A stretch of 64,000 bases of DNA from Metallosphaera yellowstonensis MK1 (GCF_000243315.1 NZ_JH597768.1:482269-546268); one strand, 5' to 3'. Positions 39,187 to 49,164 are shown, counted from the stretch's first letter. Made by a program: numbers and translations. The notes: generated by a model not told the origin, from the sequence alone.

Positions 39187-39495
39187 TAAAGAATCGTCGA
39201 AGACGTATTCTGAATCCTCCTTTATTATCGTTATTTCGGGCACTCTCGGCGGATCAGGGAGTTCCGGAATGGGTTTCTCCTTCCCAAGATATATCCACTT
39301 GAGCTTACCATTCATTTTCTCCAGTTTGTACCAATATTTACCAATATAAATATATTTCTTCCCTTTCTTGTAAACTATGTGAAAGGGTTTCAGATAAACG
39401 TCGTATCTAGTGATCCTTGAATTATATTCATAAACGAATGATTTTAGCCTAGTGAGTATCTGGTCGAACTGCCTCTCCGTCATCCGGATTAACAT
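39169..39495 (-). CDS. Conserved-looking hypothetical protein
   Basis: The 108-residue basic protein is rich in Tyr and Lys with a beta-type repeat (HIVYKKGKKYIYIGKYWYKL, then KMNGKLKWIYLGKEKP) and a proline-rich link (PIPELPDPPRVPEITI). The GKxYxYxGKxWYKLE pattern recalls short archaeal DNA- or RNA-associated proteins, but I do not recognise a family. The internal ATG (M5) is an equally good start. It overlaps the end of atpC by 18 bases. Confidence 0.65.
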   Translation of the reverse strand: MLIRMTERQFDQILTRLKSFVYEYNSRITRYDVYLKPFHIVYKKGKKYIYIGKYWYKLEKMNGKLKWIYLGKEKPIPELPDPPRVPEITIIKEDSEYVFDDSLLKQLK

Positions 39496-39552
39496 CGAGT
39501 AAAACCTCCCCTTATAAATGATAAATAATTATTATATAACTGGTAGTATGAC

Positions 39553-40521
39553 ATGAGATTAAGGGACTTAGGTCATACCGGCATAAGGGTTTCAGAAATC
39601 GGGGTAGGGACGTGGAGCATCGTTACGGACTGGTGGGGAAATCCAGAGAGGGCTGAAGAGATAATAAGGACCGCGTTGGATGTGGGCGTCAACTTCTTCG
39701 ATACGGCAGACATGTACGGAAACGGAAGGTCTGAAGAGATTCTCGGAAGAGTCGTCACCCCCAAGAGAGGGGACGTAGTCATCCTCACTAAGGTCGGATA
39801 CGATTTCTACACAGACTCCAAGAGACCTAAACATAGGTTCGATCTAGACTACCTCAGGTTTGCAGTTAACCAGTCGTTAAAGAGACTCAACACAGACTAC
39901 GTTGACGTGCTCATGATCCACAACCCGAAGATGAAGGACATCTCTAACGAGGGCTTACTGGAGTTCATGAAGTCCCTGAAATCTGATGGTATTGCCAGAT
40001 CCGTCGGCGTTGCCTTAGGTCCTACCCTAGGTTGGGAGGAAGAGGGAATGAGGGCCATCCAAATGGGTTATGAAGTACTGGAGCACATCTTCAACTTGAT
40101 AGAAGAGTACCCTGGAAAGAAACTCATTCAGAGAGACTTGGGACACGTGATAAGGGTTCCCCACGCTTCTGACGTCCTTAACGAAGATAAATGGCCTCTT
40201 GTGGAGGATCCCAGACTACATCGTCACTTCAAGGATTTCGGGTGGATCAAAAGGGCCTATGAGGCAACGTTAGATCTGAAGAAGTACGCAGATTCCCTCG
40301 GAATTAAATTGAACCAACTGGCCATTGCCTACGTTCTCAGTTTCAATAACGTCTCAACTGTCACACCAAACATAACGTCCAAGAGCGAGCTCCTGAACTT
40401 CGTCAGAGCCTCAGAACTCTCACTCTCAAAGGAGGTCTTGAGTTATCTAGAGGACTATTACGAGAGAAGATACAGGGGACTCAACCTGGAGAGCATAGAG
40501 GAGACTAAGGCCTATAAGTGA
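39553..40521 (+). CDS. Aldo/keto reductase
   Basis: The 322-residue protein is a TIM-barrel NAD(P)H oxidoreductase. The catalytic tetrad is visible: Asp and Tyr in FFDTADMYGNGRSEEILG, Lys in VVILTKVGYD, and His in VDVLMIHNP. The C-terminal cofactor loop is TVTPNITSKSELL. The substrate is not predictable. An ATAATTATTATATAAC promoter lies at 39525-39540. Confidence 0.92.
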   Translation: MRLRDLGHTGIRVSEIGVGTWSIVTDWWGNPERAEEIIRTALDVGVNFFDTADMYGNGRSEEILGRVVTPKRGDVVILTKVGYDFYTDSKRPKHRFDLDYLRFAVNQSLKRLNTDYVDVLMIHNPKMKDISNEGLLEFMKSLKSDGIARSVGVALGPTLGWEEEGMRAIQMGYEVLEHIFNLIEEYPGKKLIQRDLGHVIRVPHASDVLNEDKWPLVEDPRLHRHFKDFGWIKRAYEATLDLKKYADSLGIKLNQLAIAYVLSFNNVSTVTPNITSKSELLNFVRASELSLSKEVLSYLEDYYERRYRGLNLESIEETKAYK

Positions 40522-40685
40522 CCAGACGTTTAAACGGGCTCTAAGTATCCTTAAGGAGACCATGAACGCGTCCCTCAGCGGTGAGTAAACCTAACGCTCA
40601 TCGTCGAACGCGGTCTAGTAGCATAAGGGCTGTATGCCCTCGAGAACTCAGGGGTCCCCTCAGGGCTGGAGGGAGGTCAGGTAGA
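40522..40685 (+). mobile_element. Possible 3' remnant of an IS605-type element
   Basis: The stretch ends in ETMNASLSGE-like coding (40559-40588), reminiscent of the NASLNI tail of TnpB. A pairable AAGGGCTGTATGCCCT (40626-40641) follows, then CCCCTCAGGG and GGAGGGAGGTCAG (40669-40681), similar to right ends of archaeal IS200/IS605 elements. The last part supplies the C-terminal codons of rdgB. Evidence is by resemblance only. Confidence 0.35.
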
Positions 40686-41229
40686 AGTCTAAAAACCTCT
40701 TCATGGCCATGGCCCTGTGGGAAATCCGGCTCTTCTCCTCCACGCTCATCTCAGCGAAAGTTCTGGAACTTCCCGCGGGGATGAATATTGGGTCGAAGCC
40801 GAACCCCGCGTTACCCCTCCTGCTCAAGGAGATCGATCCCTCAACTTCTCCCTTAAAGAGCCTCATCTCTCCATCGTCCACGTAAGCTATTACCGATCTA
40901 AAGGTGGCTTTCCTGTCCTTCACTCCTTCCATGAGCTTTAGCACCCCCTCGCAGTCCAGTGTTCTCTTAACGTAATTGGTGTAAGGACCAGGAAAATCGT
41001 GGAGAGCTTCTATGAAGAGCCCGCTGTCCTCCAATATCATCGGTTCCCTGAAGACGGAGTAGAGGGAGACCGCTGAGAATCTCACTATCTCCTCCAAAGA
41101 GTCTGCCTGAATCTCGAGTTTAGGATAGTTGATCATGCTGAGCTTTAATTTATCTCCAGCAATGACCTGGAACTCCTGAAACTTATGAGAGTTACCCGTG
41201 ACTACCTTTAGTTCTCCTCTCCTCGACAT
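40660..41229 (-). CDS. rdgB: XTP/dITP pyrophosphatase (RdgB/HAM1)
   Basis: The 189-residue house-cleaning enzyme removes deaminated purine triphosphates. Motifs: [13 protein letters not shown] (substrate loop), MILEDSGLFIEAL (metal-binding Asp), FPGPYTNYV, and GFGFDPIFIPAG with SHRAMAMKRF near the end, all in family order. The C-terminal SLQP lies in the putative mobile-element end. Its start overlaps bud32 by 38 bases, making an rdgB-bud32-kae1 unit. Confidence 0.93.
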   Translation of the reverse strand: MSRRGELKVVTGNSHKFQEFQVIAGDKLKLSMINYPKLEIQADSLEEIVRFSAVSLYSVFREPMILEDSGLFIEALHDFPGPYTNYVKRTLDCEGVLKLMEGVKDRKATFRSVIAYVDDGEMRLFKGEVEGSISLSRRGNAGFGFDPIFIPAGSSRTFAEMSVEEKSRISHRAMAMKRFLDFYLTSLQP

Positions 41230-41830
41230 ATCTACCTCTCATCCTTATCTCATTTACCTTCTTTAGTATATCTTGCCCTCTACGGGTGACAGAGTCGTAA
41301 CCCTCCATGAATTCAGAGAACGCTTTATCCTTGACGTCTGGATGTACACTCTCTATAGACCTGAGGAACACGTGGACGTCTGTGGCCATATCCTCAACGT
41401 CCACCGACCTCTTAGCCAGTCCGAAATCTATGAGGAACAGCTCGCCATCTTTCACTATGATATTATTGGTAGTTAAGTCACCGTGAATGATGCCGTTGAG
41501 GTGAAGCCTCCCTGCAATCACCCCAGCGTCCCTAAAGAGGGTAGTTCTATGGCTTGCATCTTTCAGCATTGTTCCTTCTATATACTCCATCACGATCGTG
41601 AAAGTCTCAGGAGATACCATGAGTAGGGCTGGCGTATTTACACCGGCCTTGAGGGCCGAATACATTAATTTGGCTTCACTTATTGTTCTGGACGCGTTGA
41701 TTTGGGCATCCAGCTTGGGGTTTCTATAACCCTTGCTTACCCTAACCTTGAAGACGGACTTGATACCCAGGAACTCCCCCAGGTAAATTAACGATTCCGC
41801 CCCACGTTTAAGAAGGACTAGCTTCTCCAG
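41192..41830 (-). CDS. bud32: KEOPS kinase/ATPase Bud32
   Basis: The conserved kinase core is clear: [17 protein letters not shown] (catalytic loop) and [19 protein letters not shown]. The first ATG (41665) would remove the N-lobe. The same frame is open upstream to 41830 and encodes [18 protein letters not shown] and [16 protein letters not shown], the Bud32 N-terminus with its Lys. No ATG, GTG or TTG is available before a TGA, so a CTG at 41828-41830 is the likeliest start. This gives 212 residues, normal for Bud32. It overlaps the kae1 end by 13 bases. Bud32 works with Kae1 in t6A37 tRNA modification. Confidence 0.88.
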   Translation of the reverse strand: MEKLVLLKRGAESLIYLGEFLGIKSVFKVRVSKGYRNPKLDAQINASRTISEAKLMYSALKAGVNTPALLMVSPETFTIVMEYIEGTMLKDASHRTTLFRDAGVIAGRLHLNGIIHGDLTTNNIIVKDGELFLIDFGLAKRSVDVEDMATDVHVFLRSIESVHPDVKDKAFSEFMEGYDSVTRRGQDILKKVNEIRMRGRYVEERRTKGSHG

Positions 41831-42813
41831 GGCAGTTCCACCTCATCTATGCGCCATCTGGGTCTAACCTTGGACGCCTCAACATCGATGTACTTTCCGT
41901 GTTTCGCCGCCAGCATTCCAGCGTACGCTATCATGGCCCCGTTGTCCCCAGAGTATTCCTGTGGAACGATAAGGAGACTGACGTTCCAGTCCCTTGACAG
42001 CCTCTCTAATTTTTCCCTTAAACTGACGCTGGCGGCGACTCCACCTACCACCATCAACTCCTTCTTCTCAGTCAAGGCCAGGGCCCTCTCTGAGGCCTCC
42101 AGAAGCATGTCGAAGGCAATCTCTCTCAGGCTATAACATACATCCTCCAAGGGATACCTGCGAAGGGCCCTCAGAGCTGCGGTCAACAGACCTGAATAGG
42201 ACATATCCTCGCCCTTAACTACATACGGCAGTTCCACTAAGTTCTCTGATTTTTCAGCACAGATGTCTATGGCGTGTCTTCCCTTGACGACGTATGGAGG
42301 AGCTAAACCGGCTTCCCTCACGAACGTGTCCATGAGGTTCCCTAGTGCAATATCCAAGGTCTCACCGAAGATCCTGAACCTACCCCTGTATGCCGTAGTT
42401 ATGATGGTGTTCCCCCCAGAGAGGTAAAGGATGAGAGGATCCGTCGCTCCCGTGGTTAGGTAACCTATCTCTATATGTCCCACACCGTGATTCACTGGAA
42501 CCAATCTCTTGTTATACTTGATTGCCAACGCTCTAGAGATCACTGCACCCACCCTCAACGCCGGTCCCATACCTGGACCTAATGCCACTGCAACTGCGTC
42601 CACGTCTCTCATGCCCACGTCGGCTTTCTCCAAGGCCTCCCTGACGATCTTGGGAGCTACCGTGGCATGGTGTCTGGCCGCGTCCCCCGGCTTCATGCCC
42701 CCTGAGGCGGGAACATAAGTGTCCCTAACGTTGGACAGAACAAATGGGGGAGTATCTCTTACCACTCCCACACCAAAGGTGTGGGCTGTAGATTCTATGC
42801 CTAAAACAATCAT
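41818..42813 (-). CDS. kae1: tRNA threonylcarbamoyladenosine synthase Kae1
   Basis: The 331-residue ASKHA-fold protein has the metal-binding HxxxH in [30 protein letters not shown] at the N-terminus, [12 protein letters not shown] and the C-terminal [16 protein letters not shown]. It transfers threonylcarbamoyl to A37 of ANN-decoding tRNAs. Its order in the unit is rps24e-rps27ae-kae1-bud32-rdgB, overlapping or abutting throughout. Confidence 0.96.
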   Translation of the reverse strand: MIVLGIESTAHTFGVGVVRDTPPFVLSNVRDTYVPASGGMKPGDAARHHATVAPKIVREALEKADVGMRDVDAVAVALGPGMGPALRVGAVISRALAIKYNKRLVPVNHGVGHIEIGYLTTGATDPLILYLSGGNTIITTAYRGRFRIFGETLDIALGNLMDTFVREAGLAPPYVVKGRHAIDICAEKSENLVELPYVVKGEDMSYSGLLTAALRALRRYPLEDVCYSLREIAFDMLLEASERALALTEKKELMVVGGVAASVSLREKLERLSRDWNVSLLIVPQEYSGDNGAMIAYAGMLAAKHGKYIDVEASKVRPRWRIDEVELPWRS

Positions 42814-43007
42814 GACCTCGATTTACCTACAACGAACTCTGTGTAATTACACTTACCACACGTCCACCTCTCTTTAGGTTTCATGTGATGGGCCATGACA
42901 CTACCGCACCTTGGACACTTCTTATTTTTCAGCCTCACCTTTCCATCCACAATCTCGTAATATAACCTAGCAGATGCCTTTTCTTCCCCTTTAGCCATTG
43001 GATTCAC
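42810..43007 (-). CDS. rps27ae: 30S ribosomal protein S27ae
   Basis: The 65-residue protein has the four zinc cysteines in [19 protein letters not shown] and [10 protein letters not shown], the archaeal S27ae pattern without ubiquitin. It overlaps rps24e upstream (17 bases) and kae1 downstream (4 bases), the conserved archaeal arrangement. Confidence 0.95.
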   Translation of the reverse strand: MNPMAKGEEKASARLYYEIVDGKVRLKNKKCPRCGSVMAHHMKPKERWTCGKCNYTEFVVGKSRS

Positions 43008-43332
43008 CTCCCTTGTTCTGCTTCGTTCCTCTCACGAGGAGATGCTTAGGTTCATATTTCTCCAAGTTTTTAGGGTCAGTATAGACGTGAATTCTAGCCT
43101 GACTTATTCCAGCCCCGTACCCGGTAGTTATTTTCCTGATGACCAGGAGATCCTCCTTCTGACCTAAATAGGATGCCAGAGCCTTCTTGAGTTCCTCCCT
43201 AGAGGGAGTAGGGCTACCTATGTGAAATATCTTCAAAGTTATCTCTTTCCTGCCAGTCACGTTATTATCAATCTGTCTCTCAATTATCGCCTGAGCTTTA
43301 TCTGAGACCTTTATCTGGTGAGTCTGAGACAT
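42991..43332 (-). CDS. rps24e: 30S ribosomal protein S24e
   Basis: The 113-residue protein has [20 protein letters not shown] (N-terminal strands), [20 protein letters not shown] and [14 protein letters not shown], diagnostic of S24e. It is the first gene of the ribosomal/KEOPS unit. Confidence 0.95.
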   Translation of the reverse strand: MSQTHQIKVSDKAQAIIERQIDNNVTGRKEITLKIFHIGSPTPSREELKKALASYLGQKEDLLVIRKITTGYGAGISQARIHVYTDPKNLEKYEPKHLLVRGTKQNKGGESNG

Positions 43333-43357
43333 CTCCAGTAACTACCACGCAGTAGTT

Positions 43358-44155
43358 TTAAGTGTTACGGGCTTTCATCAGGAGGGTCGAGGCTATGTCC
43401 TCAGCCACCTTCTTGCCTGACAGAACCATGGCCCCAAATATGGGCCCCATCCTCGGTAACCCCTTCACCTCAGTTACGGCCATCCCGGCGGCGTAGAGTC
43501 CAGGGGCCACCTCTCCCGTATTGTCAACAGTGAGCTTCTCGGCTACCTCGCTATAGGCAGATTTCTCCCCGGGTATCGCTATTCCTAGTTCCGGTATCTT
43601 CCTGGCTGCCACGGAGATTACTTCAGCGTCGTGCCCAGTAGCGTCCACTACCGCCTTGGCGTGGATGAAGAGGGGATCTACGTGAAGGCTGGCCATCTGT
43701 GTAGCTGTCCACTCTACTGCCACCCCGGTCACCCTCAGTGGGTTCTCACGGAAGATGACGTCGTCTACAGTTACACCGTGGACTATTTTTGCGCCCGCGT
43801 CTATGGCGGACGACGCTAGTTTAGCCATGAATTCTGAGCTGTCCACAATGTAAACTCCCTCCTCTACTCGCTGTAGCCTTATGTTCATCTCCCTGAGTAC
43901 TTGGTCTGCGGGACTCTCTATCACTATTTTATGGAAGAGCATGGCCCCTCCTCCTATGCCTCCGCCGAAACTTAACCTCCTCTCAAAGACTGTAGTCTTT
44001 AGCCCCTTCTTAGCAAGGTAATACGCAGCGCTCAGCCCTGAGGGACCGGCTCCCACAATCACCACGTCGTTTTCTGCTATGTCCATCCAATCTTCAAATG
44101 TCGCCTTCAGGATATACTTCGTGATTTTTACTTCATCTACCTGTCTGATCTCCAT
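43358..44155 (-). CDS. thi4: Thiazole biosynthesis enzyme Thi4, His-type
   Basis: The 265-residue flavin-fold protein has the dinucleotide motif [31 protein letters not shown] and [10 protein letters not shown]. In yeast the suicide cysteine precedes MDP. Here that place is His in ASLHVDPLF, as in Methanocaldococcus, and the whole protein contains no cysteine. It therefore cannot donate its own sulfur and should use sulfide catalytically to make the thiamine thiazole. It is divergent from the zinc-finger gene at 44174, with only 18 bases between the starts. Confidence 0.93.
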   Translation of the reverse strand: MEIRQVDEVKITKYILKATFEDWMDIAENDVVIVGAGPSGLSAAYYLAKKGLKTTVFERRLSFGGGIGGGAMLFHKIVIESPADQVLREMNIRLQRVEEGVYIVDSSEFMAKLASSAIDAGAKIVHGVTVDDVIFRENPLRVTGVAVEWTATQMASLHVDPLFIHAKAVVDATGHDAEVISVAARKIPELGIAIPGEKSAYSEVAEKLTVDNTGEVAPGLYAAGMAVTEVKGLPRMGPIFGAMVLSGKKVAEDIASTLLMKARNT

Positions 44156-44173
44156 AGTTACATCGTAATATTA

Positions 44174-44446
44174 GTGGCTTATAAACTAGATTATATAATC
44201 CAACCATGGGAAATAGTTAATTTGCTCCAAGACCACAGGGTATCAATGCCCTTAGAACTTCAGACGGGAAGCAAGGCCCTGAGATGTGATGTATGTGGAA
44301 CCATCATAAGGACCAAGCCAATCGTAATCAAGACCTGTTGTAATAATAGGCCGTGGACCTTCTGTAGTAATAGGTGCTACTCCACATGGATGAGAGAGTG
44401 GCTAAAGAAACAGGAGCAGACCAAAGGAAAGGCAAAGTCGTTGTAG
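44174..44446 (+). CDS. Small zinc-finger protein (TRASH/MYM-like)
   Basis: The 90-residue protein has cysteines at about 38, 41, 55, 56, 64 and 68 (LRCDVCGTII, IKTCCNNRPW, TFCSNRCYSTW), resembling a treble-clef TRASH or MYM finger, and a lysine-rich tail. The start is GTG 44174. It overlaps the following ubiX gene by about 60 bases. Such proteins bind metals or partner proteins, but no function is assigned. Confidence 0.7.
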   Translation: MAYKLDYIIQPWEIVNLLQDHRVSMPLELQTGSKALRCDVCGTIIRTKPIVIKTCCNNRPWTFCSNRCYSTWMREWLKKQEQTKGKAKSL

Positions 44447-44994
44447 GGATAACCGGAGCTAGCGGGACCGTATACGGTCTGAGGACGGTGAAGGCACTAT
44501 TAGATCTGGGATATCATCCTGAAGTCATACTCACAGAAGCAGCAATCAAGGTGTCAGCAGAGGAATTGGGGGAGGATCTCCGTAAACTCTTGGAAGGATT
44601 GGTAGAAAGAGTTTACATGGAAGATGAGATAGACGCCCCTGCATCCAGCTCGAGCACTCTGGCGGGAAGCTTAGGAATTGCAGTGGTTCCGTGCAGTATA
44701 AGGACTTTGGCTGAAGTGGCGTCAGGTATAGCGTCTAACTTGGTTACCAGGGCCGTGATAAATCACCTCAGATTGAGGAAAAGGGTCGTCCTGGTCATAC
44801 GTGAGACTCCATTGGGTGTGATTGAACTAAGAAACGCATTGAAAGTTGCCACTGCCGGAGCCATAATTCTTCCAGCGTCCCCAGGTTTCTATACCAAACC
44901 GAAGACCATCGACGACATTATAAGTTTCGTGGTAGGAAAAACATTAGATGCCTTGGAAATACAACATGACCTGTATCCTAGATGGACTAAATGA
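44386..44994 (+). CDS. ubiX: Flavin prenyltransferase UbiX
   Basis: The protein makes prenylated FMN, the cofactor of UbiD decarboxylases. Motifs: VVVGITGASGTVYGLRTVKA (FMN/phosphate loop), APASSSSTLAGSLGIAVVPC, VLVIRETPLGVIELRNALK and ILPASPGFYTKP, all diagnostic. The start is uncertain: ATG 44386 gives 202 residues, and a start nearer 44437 would remove the overlap with the zinc-finger gene. Confidence 0.92.
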   Translation: MDERVAKETGADQRKGKVVVGITGASGTVYGLRTVKALLDLGYHPEVILTEAAIKVSAEELGEDLRKLLEGLVERVYMEDEIDAPASSSSTLAGSLGIAVVPCSIRTLAEVASGIASNLVTRAVINHLRLRKRVVLVIRETPLGVIELRNALKVATAGAIILPASPGFYTKPKTIDDIISFVVGKTLDALEIQHDLYPRWTK

Positions 44995-45412
44995 GGTCTA
45001 GATCCCTCTTTCCGAACTTCTTGGAGATGATCTCCTTTACCTTATCATCCTCATATAGATCCTCTTGTCTGAGCTCCTTCTCAACGTCTTCAGAACCGTT
45101 ATTCCTGTTTATGGCGAAAGCGCACTTGTTACCTGGGAGTAGGGCTCTCTTCTCACAATAGGCGTATTGACACTCTCCAGTTATACACGTGTCACCTACC
45201 CATCTGCAGAACCCAACCTTCTGTGGATTTCCCTTCATGTATTTCGTCTGTATCATTAACGCCCTCTTGTTGCACCTGAAGTACGGACAGAGGTAGTTAC
45301 ATTTATTCCCAAGCGGAAGGGGCTTAGGTTCCCCATCCCCCACATGCGCCCTCTCTTCCCTTTCTCTGCCGAATCCTCTCCTTTGACCGAAGTCTTCCCT
45401 CAAAGTCAGCAA
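44987..45412 (-). CDS. Cysteine-rich protein, unknown
   Basis: The 141-residue protein has about nine cysteines: NKCNYLCPYFRCNKRA, VGFCRWVGDTCITGECQYAY with CEKRALLPGNKC. The spacing suggests two zinc or iron-sulfur sites, with a charged N-terminus (REDFGQRRGFGREREE) and an acidic C-terminal helix. I recognise it only as the kind of conserved crenarchaeal protein usually annotated hypothetical. It overlaps the end of ubiX and lies upstream of no other gene in its direction. Confidence 0.7.
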   Translation of the reverse strand: MLTLREDFGQRRGFGREREERAHVGDGEPKPLPLGNKCNYLCPYFRCNKRALMIQTKYMKGNPQKVGFCRWVGDTCITGECQYAYCEKRALLPGNKCAFAINRNNGSEDVEKELRQEDLYEDDKVKEIISKKFGKRDLDLI

Positions 45413-45442
45413 ACCTCCGATCCTTGGATTACATATTTAATT

Positions 45443-45994
45443 TCACATCTTCACCCATTTAAACATTATGTACTTGATCTCATTACTTGACGAGTTTATA
45501 ATAGCAAGAATAAGTTTTTTCCTAGTACTGTGGGAGACCCTCCCATAACTCATCAATTCAGTAGCGTTCATCTCCTCATCAGCGTTCACCACTGAAACGA
45601 CGAAAGGGGCGTGTTCTACCCCGGGGCCCAAGGTATACACCGCGAAGTCTGCACCGAACTTTATTCCAGACCTGACCACAAAGCCTCTCCTCTTCAAGTC
45701 CTCGTACACCCTGTATAGATCCCTGAAGCGAGGGATTCGCTTCACGGCGTAGTCCTCTAGTTCTCTCTCGTCCACGTCATTTCCCTTATATCTCACCGCT
45801 ATTTTGCCCTTACGTAGTAGATACAACCCCTCAATCAAGGAGAGCTCTAATGGAGTCTTGATCTCCTCTGTGGACTTGGGCTTAGATACTCCCAAGGGTT
45901 TCCCGTAAAATCCCTCCTCGTAGATCCTCCTTCCTTCCCTGTAGTCAAGGATGACTATTCTGTCACCAAAGAGCTCTCCTCTAGCCTGCATCAC
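45443..45994 (-). CDS. endA: tRNA-splicing endonuclease EndA
   Basis: The 183-residue catalytic subunit cuts bulge-helix-bulge introns. The catalytic triad lies in [20 protein letters not shown] (Tyr, His) and [13 protein letters not shown] (Lys). In Crenarchaeota the enzyme is a heterotetramer with a second, non-catalytic subunit not seen here. Substrates in this window include two tRNA-Ser genes and the cbf5 message. The start overlaps the stop of the PhoU-like gene. Confidence 0.93.
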   Translation of the reverse strand: MMQARGELFGDRIVILDYREGRRIYEEGFYGKPLGVSKPKSTEEIKTPLELSLIEGLYLLRKGKIAVRYKGNDVDERELEDYAVKRIPRFRDLYRVYEDLKRRGFVVRSGIKFGADFAVYTLGPGVEHAPFVVSVVNADEEMNATELMSYGRVSHSTRKKLILAIINSSSNEIKYIMFKWVKM

Positions 45995-46626
45995 AACCTC
46001 CCGAAGGCTATGTAAGTGATTGACGTTGCAGAGTCCCTGACCATGTCCTCGCTGTCCTCCAATCTATCAGCGATATCCTTAAGGAGCATGACATAGATTA
46101 GGTCGTCGTACTTCCTCTCAAACAGTTTGAGTTCTAGGCTCCTATACAAGTCATCCACCTCCTCCTCCAGTCTCATAATGTTCCTTGCTGCGTCAACTGC
46201 CTTCTGTGCGTTCACTGAGAGGAGCCTCAAGGATTCCACCAAGTGAGTCAGGGAAGCTAGGAGTTTCTCAGAGATCACTACAATAAGCTTGGACAAGAGC
46301 TCATCAAGCTGGGTTCCCCTAGATAATAGCACGCTCAATCTATACGACGCAGCATCCAAGTTTTGGGAGATCTTCTCCAAGTTGTTCAATATGTCTATGT
46401 AAAGGTCCCTGTCCAACAATCCCTCCCTTACCTTTATAATGTACTCACCCACCATGAATTTATCCAATTCAACACTGTTCTTTATCCCGTTTATTTTAGA
46501 GTAGGCCTGCATCGGGTTGGCCGGAGTACCGTTCTTAACTATCTCGTACAGAACCCTAACTTGGTCAATGAGCTTCAGCGAGATCTGTTGAAGCCTCTCC
46601 TCAAGGCTTATGTGTGCTATACTCAT
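45991..46626 (-). CDS. PhoU-like/DUF47-type helical protein
   Basis: The 211-residue protein is all-helical with the acidic repeat expected of the PhoU/DUF47 fold: [20 protein letters not shown] and [18 protein letters not shown], the latter being the ExxxD metal site. Family members associate with phosphate transport, but no transporter is nearby. Here it is overlapped with endA and close to two unknown genes, so the role could differ. Confidence 0.7.
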   Translation of the reverse strand: MSIAHISLEERLQQISLKLIDQVRVLYEIVKNGTPANPMQAYSKINGIKNSVELDKFMVGEYIIKVREGLLDRDLYIDILNNLEKISQNLDAASYRLSVLLSRGTQLDELLSKLIVVISEKLLASLTHLVESLRLLSVNAQKAVDAARNIMRLEEEVDDLYRSLELKLFERKYDDLIYVMLLKDIADRLEDSEDMVRDSATSITYIAFGRL

Positions 46627-46649
46627 TGGGATGTTAGTGTAATTAAGGT

Positions 46650-47048
46650 TTAAAAACTAAGCTTTGACGCCATGTCCATGAGCTCCATTATTTGCTTCAC
46701 ATCATCATTGATATCTATACTTTCACCGTTCTTCTTCATGACGTCCTGCAGGCCTTTCAGGAGCTCCAGTTCATCCTTAAGTCCAACCATACCTAGATAA
46801 CTGATTATTCCTATACTTTCCTCCCTGGTTTGTCTGTCCACAACTCCCCCTATGTTCTCCACTATGGTCTTCATACCCTCATATATCTCTCTTCTTGTCC
46901 TCCTGATCCTCTTCAGTAACCTGTGACACCTATCCAGGTCTATTACATTGATAGCTAACATGTTCTCCAATTGACCCAGATTCGCCGAATGATTATCAAT
47001 AACTTCCTCGAATTTCGTCAGCGTCTCCTTGACTCTAGCCTCACTCAT
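46650..47048 (-). CDS. Helical protein of unknown function
   Basis: The 132-residue protein is predicted almost wholly helical ([59 protein letters not shown]). No motif is recognised. Its last base of start overlaps the stop of the next upstream gene (47048), so the two are cotranslated. It lies in an endA-PhoU-like-unknown-unknown-glyS run. Confidence 0.65.
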   Translation of the reverse strand: MSEARVKETLTKFEEVIDNHSANLGQLENMLAINVIDLDRCHRLLKRIRRTRREIYEGMKTIVENIGGVVDRQTREESIGIISYLGMVGLKDELELLKGLQDVMKKNGESIDINDDVKQIMELMDMASKLSF

Positions 47049-47398
47049 CAGACCGACCTCAACGTTACCGTGCTATTATCCTCTAAGCCTAGCTTTATCA
47101 TGTCCTGAGGGTTAGCCCAAACCTCTATCTCTGGAAGGCTCTCCTGGGGAATGGCCTTAAACCTCATTCTCTTTCCCTTGACGGAGATCTCCACATCCTG
47201 GTTCACGCCCATAGACTTGGCCAACTTCAGCGATACTAAGACAGTCCCCTCCTTAACTTCGGCTCTCCGTCTAACCTTCACCCTCTTCTCCTTGGGAGCT
47301 TCCTTTCCACTCCCTCTGAGGGAAGAAGCGGGAGGTATTATATTCACGAGGGACTTTATATCAGCCTTTTTTTCCCCCTTCGTCTCTTCCGAACTCAT
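47048..47398 (-). CDS. Small basic protein of unknown function
   Basis: The 116-residue protein has a low-complexity Lys/Glu-rich N-terminus (residues 1-50) and a beta-rich C-terminal domain ([40 protein letters not shown]) reminiscent of double-psi or swapped-hairpin barrels. No family name is secure. It overlaps glyS by 4 bases, so it is translationally coupled to it. Confidence 0.65.
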   Translation of the reverse strand: MSSEETKGEKKADIKSLVNIIPPASSLRGSGKEAPKEKRVKVRRRAEVKEGTVLVSLKLAKSMGVNQDVEISVKGKRMRFKAIPQESLPEIEVWANPQDMIKLGLEDNSTVTLRSV

Positions 47399-49134
47399 CT
47401 TTTCGCCTCTCCCAATATCATATTAAAGTCAGCACCGCTAAATAACTTCTCTAGGACCTGTAGGACCTCACCCTCATTAACTCTTATCTGCTCCCATGAG
47501 TCTCTATCCCTAATCGTCACGGTTCCGTCGTTGAGCGTTTGGGGATCCACAGTGATGGCGTACGGTACCCCGATCTCGTCCACTCTGGCGTATCTTTTGC
47601 CTATGCTCCCGCTTTCGTCGTATAGTACTTCGAATTTCTGCTTGAGCTCTCCAGCTATTTTACGAGATCTCTCCTTTAACTCGTCCTTCTCCAGAAGTGG
47701 AAATACGGCCACATGATATGGTACTATCTCCTTAGGTAAGGATAGCACGACTCTATCCTTCTTCTCCCTATACGCGTTGAGTACAGATAGGTAGAGACAC
47801 CTCTCCACTCCAAAGGAGGGCTCGACGACGTGGGGGATGAACCTGATCCCATGCTCCTTCTCCTCCCTCTCTATTACGCTCAGGAAGTCAGAGAGCTTCC
47901 TTCCCATGAGCTCACCTCCCGCCTTGATCATGATCTCTACCTCCTCTGGCTTCTTATCTGAAATGAGCTTCATTAGCTCCCTCTGAAAGTCCTTGTCCTC
48001 TTGCCTCAGCCTGTCCCTGTTCAGTATCACGCTCCTCTTCTTGATCACCCTGGCTTTATCGAACTTCTTGAACACGCTCAGGTCTTCCCCGCTGAACCTG
48101 GAGTGCCTACTGAGATCGTAATCTCCCCTGTAGGCGTGGCCGGATATCTCAACTTTCTCCCCCATCACTTTAACTATTTGATCGAAAGTCTGTGACGAGT
48201 AGTGGGCTCTCTCGTGAGGAAGTTTCTCCTCAAAGTAAAAGGAACCCTCTGAAATTCCCAAGGACTTCACGAACCTGGAGGCAGTGGCCATCCAGAAGGC
48301 CATCCACGGATTCACCACCAGTTTCTCGCTGACCAGATCCTTCACCTTGACTCTCACAGGATCCCCTCCCTTCTCCTTGGCGTCCTTGAACAGAACGTGG
48401 AAGCCTTCCTCCCAGTATCTCTCCAGCTGTGGAACATCCTTGTCCTCTGGGTCGATGAAGAATTCCACCTCCATTATGGTGAACTCCCTCATCCTGACCA
48501 ACCCTTGTCTCGGTGAGATCTCGTTCCTCCCTACCCTTCCGACCTGGGCTATTCCCAACGGTAACCTCTCCCTAGTGCTCTCGAATACCCTGCGGAACGC
48601 TGTGAACATCCCTTGGGCGGTCTCAGGCCTGAGGTACCCCACATAGCCCGCGTATGGTCCTATGGTAGTCGAGAACAGGAGGTTAAAGTTCCTCACCTCC
48701 CCCAGTTCTCCCCCACAGGACGGGCACTTGAGTCCCTTCTGCAAGATGATATTGGTGAGTTCAGAGGGTTTTAGACCCTCCACAGATAGCCTCAACGTCT
48801 CCTCAATGAGGTGATCGGCCCTGTATATTTTGTGACACTTCTGGCACTCCACTATGGGGTCGGTGAAGTTCTCCACGTGTCCGCTGGCCTCCAGCACCTT
48901 AGAGGGAGTTATCATGGGCGTCTCTATCTCCACAACGAAGTCACTGTTCTCCTCCACGAATATCTTCCTCCACAGCTGGACTATCTTGTTCTTTATCCTG
49001 GCACCTACGGGACCTATGTCGTACAGTCCCGCTACACCACCGTATATCTCGTAGGATGGCCAGAATATGCCTCTCCTCTTGGCTAGCTCAATCACCTTCT
49101 CGGTCTCTGGCATGAGACCCTTTGACAAAACCAA
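47395..49134 (-). CDS. glyS: Glycyl-tRNA synthetase
   Basis: The 579-residue class II synthetase of the archaeal/eukaryotic dimer type has [24 protein letters not shown] motif 1, motif 2 with [19 protein letters not shown] and [13 protein letters not shown], motif 3 [13 protein letters not shown], and an insert with [12 protein letters not shown] and CPSCGG, a zinc site. The C-terminal anticodon-binding domain starts at about residue 470. Its start is 30 bases from the divergent speB start. Confidence 0.96.
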   Translation of the reverse strand: MVLSKGLMPETEKVIELAKRRGIFWPSYEIYGGVAGLYDIGPVGARIKNKIVQLWRKIFVEENSDFVVEIETPMITPSKVLEASGHVENFTDPIVECQKCHKIYRADHLIEETLRLSVEGLKPSELTNIILQKGLKCPSCGGELGEVRNFNLLFSTTIGPYAGYVGYLRPETAQGMFTAFRRVFESTRERLPLGIAQVGRVGRNEISPRQGLVRMREFTIMEVEFFIDPEDKDVPQLERYWEEGFHVLFKDAKEKGGDPVRVKVKDLVSEKLVVNPWMAFWMATASRFVKSLGISEGSFYFEEKLPHERAHYSSQTFDQIVKVMGEKVEISGHAYRGDYDLSRHSRFSGEDLSVFKKFDKARVIKKRSVILNRDRLRQEDKDFQRELMKLISDKKPEEVEIMIKAGGELMGRKLSDFLSVIEREEKEHGIRFIPHVVEPSFGVERCLYLSVLNAYREKKDRVVLSLPKEIVPYHVAVFPLLEKDELKERSRKIAGELKQKFEVLYDESGSIGKRYARVDEIGVPYAITVDPQTLNDGTVTIRDRDSWEQIRVNEGEVLQVLEKLFSGADFNMILGEAKR

Positions 49135-49164
49135 ACTTATAAACTTCCTCAGCGTGCCTTAGGT

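Noticed and set aside
40581..40784. 67-codon plus-strand frame over the rdgB end
   Set aside because: Arg/Ser-rich frame antisense to rdgB with no family resemblance.
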